This document shows positions 1 through 5,504 of a stretch of 22,607 bases of DNA, piece after piece. The stretch comes from a virus, in the IMG/VR virus record IMGVR_UViG_3300035145_001615, positions 1-22,607 of that record; one strand, written 5' to 3'. Under the pieces are notes generated by a model. That model did not search any database and was not told where the DNA came from. It saw only the letters and a list, made by a program, of their open reading frames with translations. The translations under genes and the position numbers were made by a program. The first letter of the stretch is position 1; the number at the start of each line of letters is the position of its first letter.

Positions 1-159
1 TTGTACAACAAGGCAGGCGTAAAAGTGAAGCAGTACGTCCTCAAGGGTGCATGGCCTAGCGAGTACAGCATCGGTGACTTTGACGCTTCGTCTAACGACG
101 TTGTGATCTCTACGCTTACCGTACAGCACCACGGCATTATTGAGACGGATCTCCTCTAG
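1..159 (+). CDS. tail tube protein, gp19-like (C-terminal fragment)
   Basis: The window opens inside a gene read in frame 1 and ending at TAG 157-159; 52 residues are visible. The fragment contains KGAWPSEYSIGDFDASSNDV followed by a beta-strand ending in QHHGI. This matches the C-terminal pattern of T4 gp19-family tube proteins, where a G-x-W/F-P segment precedes a final strand that closes the tube beta-barrel. In that family the protein forms stacked hexameric rings inside the contractile sheath, making the channel for DNA. A tube gene directly upstream of a gp26-like chaperone and tape measure fits the usual T4-like/P2-like tail order. The sheath gene would be expected further upstream, outside the window. 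The true start cannot be seen, so full length is unknown. Family assignment rests on a short fragment plus context. Confidence 0.8.
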   Translation: MYNKAGVKVKQYVLKGAWPSEYSIGDFDASSNDVVISTLTVQHHGIIETDLL

Positions 160-188
160 CAATTAGAGGGAGGGGGCGGGCTCGGCCC
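151..188 (+). other. GC-rich hairpin potential after the tube gene
   Basis: CTCTA at 154-158 (with its neighbours) can pair with TAGAG at 164-168 around a GCAAT loop, overlapping the tube stop codon, and GGGC 174-177 can pair with GCCC 185-188. The only T-run (205-209) lies about 17 bases further on, so this is not a canonical intrinsic terminator. It might act as an mRNA processing or 3'-end stabilising element that lets the abundant tube protein be expressed above the low-copy chaperone and tape measure. That role is inference only. The 80-base gap 160-239 otherwise holds only the AGGA ribosome site (229-232) for the next gene; no convincing promoter is seen. Confidence 0.25.
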
Positions 189-239
189 ATAAGACATTCT
201 AAAGTTTTTGAAAAGACACTAATTCAACAGGACTAAAAC

Positions 240-1064
240 ATGATTGAGGCAAGTGACCGAGTCACGCTCCCTATTGGCGTGACGGTGGATGGAAAGCGTT
301 ACCGTGAGGTGGTCATCGACGAGATGACTGGTGTGGACGAGGAGAACCTCGCTTCTAAAAAGGTGAGGAACAACGGGGCGAAGGCGATCACGCTACTCTT
401 GAGGCGCTGTATTCAAGAGATCCCTGGTGTGATGGAGCGCAAGAAGAATCCTATGGCGCTTTGTGACGAGGCGATCATTAGGAGTATGTACGTTGCAGAC
501 CGAGACTATCTGATGCTCTGTATTAGGGCGATCAGCGGTAAGGCTGAGACGTTGTTGGAGTACAACTGTCAGGCGTGTAATGCACCTCAAGCTGAGGTCG
601 TTCGCGTGGACAATCTTGATGTGTATGAGTGGGACGATTCAGACCCAGAAGTGTACATCGAACTGCCTCGAGGTTTCCTAGACCCGACGGACAACCAATA
701 TAAGAACAAGCTCGTTTGGCGGTTCATTGATGGCAAGGCGCAGGAGAATATCTCAGCCGCTCCTGAGAATCAGATGGGGTCTGCGATGATCGTATCTGGG
801 CTTAGGAGCGTAGAGGGTATGGATCACCTGCCTTCTACTGAGGACGTGCGCCGTTTGTCTTTGCGTGATCGAGAGGCGATTGCAGACGCGATTGTGTCTT
901 GTAACGTAGGGGCCGACCCTAATATCGAGTGCGTGTGTAGTGCGTGTGGCGATGTGCAGAAGGTTGAGATCAACCTAGCGGCTTTTTTCAGTTCGGCCAC
1001 TCCACAAGCCCAGAAGGGCTCGAAAGATGGGACGAGTGGTCGCAGACTACGGAAGAAGCGTTAG
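240..1064 (+). CDS. tail assembly chaperone / T4 gp26-like baseplate protein (unshifted product)
   Basis: 274 residues. The start ATG at 240 has AGGA at 229-232, seven bases upstream. The body resembles the T4_baseplate (gp26-like) family: an N-terminal beta segment (LPIGVTVDGKRYREVVI), a helical region with a K-A-I-T-L-L-L-R-R-C core, and two Cys pairs, C110-x2-C113 and C233-x2-C236 (with an extra C231), which look like a split zinc-ribbon. In T4, gp26 takes part in hub assembly; in many other phages the gene just before the tape measure encodes a chaperone that binds it. The last 24 residues are Ser/Lys/Arg-rich and low in complexity, as expected of a default tail read when no frameshift occurs. 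A T TTT TTC heptamer at codons 249-250 allows an alternative -1 product. It is unclear whether the true role is hub assembly or tape-measure chaperoning; the position argues for the latter. Confidence 0.75.
   Translation: MIEASDRVTLPIGVTVDGKRYREVVIDEMTGVDEENLASKKVRNNGAKAITLLLRRCIQEIPGVMERKKNPMALCDEAIIRSMYVADRDYLMLCIRAISGKAETLLEYNCQACNAPQAEVVRVDNLDVYEWDDSDPEVYIELPRGFLDPTDNQYKNKLVWRFIDGKAQENISAAPENQMGSAMIVSGLRSVEGMDHLPSTEDVRRLSLRDREAIADAIVSCNVGADPNIECVCSACGDVQKVEINLAAFFSSATPQAQKGSKDGTSGRRLRKKR
983..989 (+). promoter_or_regulatory. -1 ribosomal frameshift slippery heptamer (T TTT TTC)
   Basis: The zero frame of the chaperone gene reads GCT TTT TTC AGT, so T983-TTT-TTC is an X XXY YYZ heptamer in the correct register. 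Tandem Phe tRNAs could re-pair with TTT TTT after a one-base backward slip. After the slip the next codon is CAG at 989-991 and the frame stays open to TAG at 1217-1219, nine bases before the tape measure ATG's A minus spacing. A small stem, AGCCC 1007-1011 with GGGCT 1016-1020 and an AGAA loop, lies 17 bases downstream of the heptamer. That is further than the usual stimulator spacing, so it may not be the active element. Frameshifting in the gene pair before the tape measure is conserved in tailed phages (lambda G/GT is the model). Confidence 0.75.
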
Positions 1065-1219
1065 CATCCATCGTTGTTGCGTTTGCAGAGCGATGGAGTT
1101 GGTCAGCTCATGATACAATGTCGCTACCCACAAGAAAAAGATCCTTATACCTTGAGAAGTTTGAAGAGATCGTAGAGCGAGAGTCTGAGGCCAGTAGAGC
1201 CGCATCTCGCGGGAGGTAG
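989..1219 (+). CDS. -1 frameshift extension of the chaperone, gp51/'T'-domain-like
   Basis: This 76-codon frame-2 segment fills almost the whole gap between the chaperone stop and the tape measure. It is open from 968, after a TGA at 965-967, but contains no ATG, GTG or TTG until an ATG at 1118 that has no ribosome site, so independent initiation is unlikely. With a -1 slip at 983-989 it would be fused to residues 1-250 of the upstream gene, giving a 326-residue product. The peptide looks like a real protein: a Trp-rich helical start (LERWDEWSQ), an amphipathic helix, then RWSWSAHDTMSLPTRKRSL and an acidic helix. The pattern W-S-x5-L-P-x-R followed by a charged helix is typical of gp51-like and short tail assembly chaperone domains that pair with gp26-like genes. 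Such domains recruit the tape measure protein. The assignment rests on pattern and position, not on a database match. Confidence 0.7.
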   Translation, partial: QFGHSTSPEGLERWDEWSQTTEEALASIVVAFAERWSWSAHDTMSLPTRKRSLYLEKFEEIVERESEASRAASRGR

Positions 1220-1224
1220 CGCAC

Positions 1225-4200
1225 ATGGCTTCGTTAAGACAAATGGTAGACATCGCGTTCAACGCAGATGTCACCCCGCTCCGTCGAGTTGTAAACCACG
1301 TCAACAAGATGGAGCGTGGGCTCTATTCTATGAATCGAAGCCTAGACGCGAACTCAAGGGCGCTGAGTCGCAACCAACGATCTGCGAAGAAGTTCAGCGA
1401 CCAGGGGTTGGCGAATATCCAAGCGGGCTTGGTTCAGCTCAGCACCTACATGATGCTGTTTAATCAGCGTCTTGATAATATGTTCGAGAAGGCTACCAAC
1501 CGCTTCTCAGGTGTAGATGAGTCTCTCACACAACTCCGTATTACGATGGGGTTGACGGGCGAGCGATCAATCGAGGCGCTCAGAGGTATGACGCCAGAAG
1601 ACTCTGTCTTAGGCCAATACGATGCGGTCACTCAGCGCATGGCGGAGTTGGCGAGGACTACGCAGTTCACCAATAAGGAATTGGTAGATGTAGCTGACAC
1701 CTTTAAGAAGACAGGTAGGAACGCTAGGGAGACGATGGTCTTAACAGACCTCGCTCGTCAGTTATCGTCTGCTTCTGCGGGCGCGATTGACCTCTCTACC
1801 GCCACCGACATGGTGAATAACTCTATCTACGCCTTTAATGGAAATGTAGACGCGGTGCCTTTGACCTTGGATCGCATGGTCAAGGGGTCACAGACTTTGA
1901 ATATGAGCCTTACGGACGTATCAGAGTCGTTCAAGTCTCTTAGCGGGGCGATGTCTAACCTAGACAACAGCAGGGGCGATGCCGACGCCTTCTTTGTTAC
2001 GATGCTTGCGGGTTATAAGTCTCTGGGCAAGAGCCCTCGAGAAGCCGCAGACAGCATCAAACAGTCTATGAACTCTGTCCTAAACGCATACTCAAAGGTG
2101 GACAAAGAGTTCCTTCGTAGCGCGGGCAAGATGCGCTCTCTAGATCAACTCAAGAAGGTCTATACTAGCCGTGTAACAAGGAACGCAGGCCGTAACGCCT
2201 TACTGGCGGCTCTTGGCCTCAGCGATGCGAACTCGGTAGAGGTGACAGCCAAGGCTCAAGAGATCGCCAAACAAGTCGGTTCTACAGTTACGACTGAGAT
2301 CAGGGAGGCGGCGAAAGACGCCTTAGCAAAAGAGCTCTTATCGGGATTCAGCGGTAAGATGACCCCAAGAGAGTTCGTTAAGTTCCTGTCCCTGAGTGAG
2401 AAGCGGTTAAAAGCTCTGGGCAGTAACGACACAGAGGTGGCATCTCGCCTGAAGTCGGCCTTCGGGGCTCAAGCGCTACCGACAATGCTTAAAGCCATGA
2501 AGCTTGTCACAAAGGATGGAGAGTCCTTTGGCGCTCAAATGGATAAACTCATCGATTCATTCGGCACCTTAGACAACGCGGCCAAAGAGAGTCTCAAGAG
2601 CCTGTCTTCAAGGATCAAGCTTGCTGAAAGCGCTGAAGACGCTCTGATGATAGCGATCATGAGAGAAGACGCGATTGCCAAGGGTGCTCTAGAGACATAC
2701 ACATCCTTAATCAGCGCTAGTACAGACTTTATGGATAAGAACCCGAAGGTCGCGCAGTCTGTAGCGGCTTTAGGGCGAGCGCTCCAGTACGCATCTGGGA
2801 TTATGACGAACGTAGGGTTCGCCCTGGTTGCTATGGCTACTTTCTCAATCGGGGCAACCTACGCCTTTAAGGGAACAGGTATGGCCGCGCTCTCGTTGGG
2901 GCGCATTATGGCGGGCTTCTATTCGGTCTTCTTAGCGCCTACTCTTATCATCTTAGTGAAGCTTGGCGTGGCGGTGGCGCTCTTATCTGCGGCCTTTGTT
3001 GGCTTCATAAGATACACGACAGGCGCTAAGACGGTAAGCGAGGGCATGGTTAAGGTCTTTGACTCTCTGAATCAGAAGATCAAGATATTCAGCGGGTTTA
3101 TGGGCCTATATAACAGCGAGATGGATATTTCATCCGAATCGATGAAGGAGCAGGTCGCAACTTCTCAGCGTTTAGAGAAGTTACAAGAAGCCCGCTTAAA
3201 GCTCGCGATGAAGTATAAGCAGGGCGGTGAGCCAGAAGCGCTTGAGCAAATTAGAAAGAAGTACCAAGCGCTAGGAACTGAGATTGACGGCTTAGAGACT
3301 AAGAGGCAGGGCTTCTTAAAGGCGTTCGGAGTTGACTCGCTCATCGCTCTCAAGCAATTGGACGCGGGCACAAGAGATTCTTTGGTCAATAGTTCAATGC
3401 GGATCATAAACGTCATAAGAGCGCTTGGTAACTTTATCGAAGGGTTTATTGAGCCCCTTGGTATGGGTATCAACTTGGTGTTCAATAGCGTTCGTGTAGT
3501 TCTAGAGGCCCTGTTCAAGCCCGTATTCGCCATTGCTCAGGCATTTGGCTACATGGGCACAATAGGAGATATGCTCGCGAACTCATTCGGGTTCCTTATC
3601 GGTTCTATTCTCTCTGGTGTGTTTGTGTTTAAGGCTGTTAGAGCGGCCCTTAACTTCCTGAGCAATTCAGCTACAAAGCTTATGGGAGGTATCGGAGCTT
3701 TGCGGAACGGGATCTCAGCTCTTAGAACGCAGATGGAACTAGAGAACCAATTACTTCAGCACACTAACTACTTATCAGATCAAAGCGAAGTAAGGGCGCG
3801 GAAGCTCGCTATTGGCGTTCAACTCTTAACGGGTAAGATAGGTCAAGCAGTAAGAGGGTATCGGGCGCTTAATCAAGAACTAGAGCGTCAGTTAAGGCTT
3901 CAAGCCCACCAAATGCCTTCTAGTTATCAAGGCCCTCTACCAAGATATGGTAGACGAGCTGAGTATGTAGGGGGAGCGACAGTTTTAACAAGGCTTGACG
4001 CTCCTACACGGGCGGAAAGCGTCATTCAGACTGCGCGTACTGAGGCGACAGCAGTTGCTCAATCAACCTCTCGACTAGATAGGTTCACAAGCCGTGCTAA
4101 TAGAGCGGCGGGCGCGGCCTTTGCTGTGGGCGGAGCGATGTCATTGATGGGCATGGCCTTTGGGATGAGTGGTGGCTTTGTAGACACGTTAGCCAATGGC

Positions 4201-4650
4201 CTTATGGTGGTAGGCATGATTCTGCCTATGCTTACGACTATGATAGGCTTCTTAACCACTACCTTGGGGGCTATGGGCCTTACGCTCGCTACTATCGCTT
4301 GGCCAATACTAGCAATTGTAGCGGCGGGCGCGGCGATATACGGTCTATACAGGCTACTTAGCCCTAGTACAGCGAGCGCTAATACTCTAGAAGGTGAAGC
4401 GTCAAGCGGGTCTACATTGTCTGCACCTAAGTCAGTTCCTGTTGCTCAGGCTAGTATCGCCCCTGGGCAGGTTGCGGTGCCAAGAGCTGTATCAATGCCT
4501 CAAGCGATGGGGTCTAGTTATGAGCCAACCTCTGCGATCTCAGCTCGCGAGGTTAATATCCATGTGCATGAGAAGGTACAGAACGCTGACGATCTTGCTA
4601 ACATGGTTAAGAGGGCGATTAAAGACAACCGAACTAACATCATAACGTAG
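1225..4650 (+). CDS. tail tape measure protein
   Basis: 1141 residues. ATG 1225 is preceded by GGGAGG at 1211-1216, eight bases upstream. The protein sets tail length and is ejected ahead of the DNA. The N-terminal 480 residues are helical with a core like TP901-type tape measures (SVLGQYDAVTQRMAELARTT, later NSIYAFNG and ADAFFVTMLAGYKSLGKSPREAADSIKQ). Hydrophobic stretches fall at about 524-600, about 785-800 and a long block at about 960-1046; such segments are common in this family and may form the membrane channel. A charged helical region (about 640-700) separates the first two. The extreme C-terminus is a short hydrophilic tail with VNIHVHEKVQNADDLANMV, a strand-helix motif often seen at tape measure C-termini that contacts the hub. 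At about 1.5 angstrom per residue, a known rule for this family, the tail would be near 170 nm. No peptidoglycan hydrolase motif is seen. Confidence 0.93.
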   Translation: MASLRQMVDIAFNADVTPLRRVVNHVNKMERGLYSMNRSLDANSRALSRNQRSAKKFSDQGLANIQAGLVQLSTYMMLFNQRLDNMFEKATNRFSGVDESLTQLRITMGLTGERSIEALRGMTPEDSVLGQYDAVTQRMAELARTTQFTNKELVDVADTFKKTGRNARETMVLTDLARQLSSASAGAIDLSTATDMVNNSIYAFNGNVDAVPLTLDRMVKGSQTLNMSLTDVSESFKSLSGAMSNLDNSRGDADAFFVTMLAGYKSLGKSPREAADSIKQSMNSVLNAYSKVDKEFLRSAGKMRSLDQLKKVYTSRVTRNAGRNALLAALGLSDANSVEVTAKAQEIAKQVGSTVTTEIREAAKDALAKELLSGFSGKMTPREFVKFLSLSEKRLKALGSNDTEVASRLKSAFGAQALPTMLKAMKLVTKDGESFGAQMDKLIDSFGTLDNAAKESLKSLSSRIKLAESAEDALMIAIMREDAIAKGALETYTSLISASTDFMDKNPKVAQSVAALGRALQYASGIMTNVGFALVAMATFSIGATYAFKGTGMAALSLGRIMAGFYSVFLAPTLIILVKLGVAVALLSAAFVGFIRYTTGAKTVSEGMVKVFDSLNQKIKIFSGFMGLYNSEMDISSESMKEQVATSQRLEKLQEARLKLAMKYKQGGEPEALEQIRKKYQALGTEIDGLETKRQGFLKAFGVDSLIALKQLDAGTRDSLVNSSMRIINVIRALGNFIEGFIEPLGMGINLVFNSVRVVLEALFKPVFAIAQAFGYMGTIGDMLANSFGFLIGSILSGVFVFKAVRAALNFLSNSATKLMGGIGALRNGISALRTQMELENQLLQHTNYLSDQSEVRARKLAIGVQLLTGKIGQAVRGYRALNQELERQLRLQAHQMPSSYQGPLPRYGRRAEYVGGATVLTRLDAPTRAESVIQTARTEATAVAQSTSRLDRFTSRANRAAGAAFAVGGAMSLMGMAFGMSGGFVDTLANGLMVVGMILPMLTTMIGFLTTTLGAMGLTLATIAWPILAIVAAGAAIYGLYRLLSPSTASANTLEGEASSGSTLSAPKSVPVAQASIAPGQVAVPRAVSMPQAMGSSYEPTSAISAREVNIHVHEKVQNADDLANMVKRAIKDNRTNIIT

Positions 4651-4661
4651 GGGTTAGCGAC

Positions 4662-5165
4662 ATGGATCAGAGGCTATCGACCAAAGGGCGCATATTTATT
4701 AATTTTCGAGGGTCTAAAGTGTCGGAGTATTTGGATTTCCAGTTTAACCCGACTACAATTTCAGAGAGGCATGGGGTCAGGTATCACTTCCCCGATGCAC
4801 AGGGCCAGTATATGCCTCTGACACAGTTCGGGATGAAAGAGCCTATAGAACTAGGGTTTGAATTGTTCTTCTATAACAACAAGGGCGTTACGCAGGGTCT
4901 ACAGTTCCTTAGAAGGTTAGTGTCTCCATTGCGTGACAGAGGCGTAGTCGATTACGAGCAATCCGCGCCACCTGTATGCAGGCTGAGTTTAGGCGTGATC
5001 GGGATCTATACTGGGGTGTTTGAGGATATAAACATCAATATCGATAAGTATAATAAGCGCACATTGGAGCCACAATCTGTGAGAGCGCAGGTGCGCTTCA
5101 AGGTTGTTTCAGGCGGCCCGAGGCGAGATCAGGGCTTCTACTTGAGCTCTACAGGGAGGGGCTAG
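4662..5165 (+). CDS. CIS_tube-domain hub adaptor / tube initiator
   Basis: 167 residues. ATG 4662 has AGGGG at 4649-4653, overlapping the tape measure stop. The sequence carries the signature of the contractile-injection-system tube N-terminal domain: an opening beta segment, then FQFNPTTISERHGVRYHFPD, and later ELGFELFFYNN. In extracellular injection systems such as Afp/PVC the homologous domain is fused to a C-terminal LysM; it has a tube-like fold and sits between the tube and the central spike hub. Here the LysM part is encoded by the next gene, so the two-domain protein appears split. C-terminal strands (RVSAQVRFKVV-like, at about 140-155) complete the barrel. It probably joins the hub trimer to the first tube hexamer, the role that gp48/gp54 have in T4. 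The name of the exact T4 counterpart is uncertain. Confidence 0.8.
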   Translation: MDQRLSTKGRIFINFRGSKVSEYLDFQFNPTTISERHGVRYHFPDAQGQYMPLTQFGMKEPIELGFELFFYNNKGVTQGLQFLRRLVSPLRDRGVVDYEQSAPPVCRLSLGVIGIYTGVFEDININIDKYNKRTLEPQSVRAQVRFKVVSGGPRRDQGFYLSSTGRG

Positions 5166-5168
5166 ACA

Positions 5169-5492
5169 ATGGCTCAGTTTGATAGCAAGACTCGATACAA
5201 GGCACTTGGGCTCGCTCGGCATTTTGAATACTCAAGTGAAGACCGTCTATTAGGAGCCGAGCCTAAATCATCGCACATAGTCGCATATAGCAGACCAACT
5301 GCGTTTGAGAGTGAACTACAGACCTTCCAGCATACCCTCAAGCAAAACGAGACTCTGCATCATCTAGCTTTGCACTACTTTAATGACGCAAGGCTATGGT
5401 GGTTTATCTCTGACTATAACGACGGTCGTACAGATTTTGAAGAAGGCGATTCGGTGACGATCCCGCCTAAAATCGAAGTAAGTCAGTATTAA
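5169..5492 (+). CDS. LysM-domain baseplate protein, gp53-like
   Basis: 107 residues. The start at 5169 has GGGAGGG at 5154-5160. Residues about 50-105 form a LysM fold: T-L-K-Q-N-E-T-L-H-H-L-A-L-H-Y-F-N-D, then LWWFISDYND and a closing GDSVTIPP. This matches LysM domains in baseplate proteins, where the module binds other baseplate proteins rather than peptidoglycan. T4 gp53 and phage Mu/P2 gpX-type proteins carry the same module. The N-terminal 45 residues are polar, with SRYKALGLA-like helix and HIVAYSRP strand. It lies three bases after the CIS_tube gene and twelve before the hub gene, so co-translation and direct contact with both are likely. It probably clamps the wedge ring to the hub. 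Confidence 0.82.
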   Translation: MAQFDSKTRYKALGLARHFEYSSEDRLLGAEPKSSHIVAYSRPTAFESELQTFQHTLKQNETLHHLALHYFNDARLWWFISDYNDGRTDFEEGDSVTIPPKIEVSQY

Positions 5493-5504
5493 GGAGGCTA
5501 TGCT

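Noticed and set aside
151-209. Intrinsic terminator after the tube gene
   Set aside because: The hairpins are GC-rich but have no adjacent T-run; the nearest is about 17 bases further on. It is kept only as a weak RNA element.
1118-1219. Independent start (ATG 1118) for the gp51-like frame
   Set aside because: It has no ribosome site, would drop most of the domain (only 33 codons remain), and a frameshift heptamer in register explains the full frame.
4394-4645. Alternative-frame reading frame of 83 codons at the end of the tape measure gene
   Set aside because: It overlaps the conserved C-terminal tape measure segment entirely, has no ribosome site, and its translation is Leu/Arg-rich shadow sequence.
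5500-5502. ATG 5500 before the hub gene
   Set aside because: It is two bases from the AAGGAGG site and in a different frame that does not stay open as a plausible protein.
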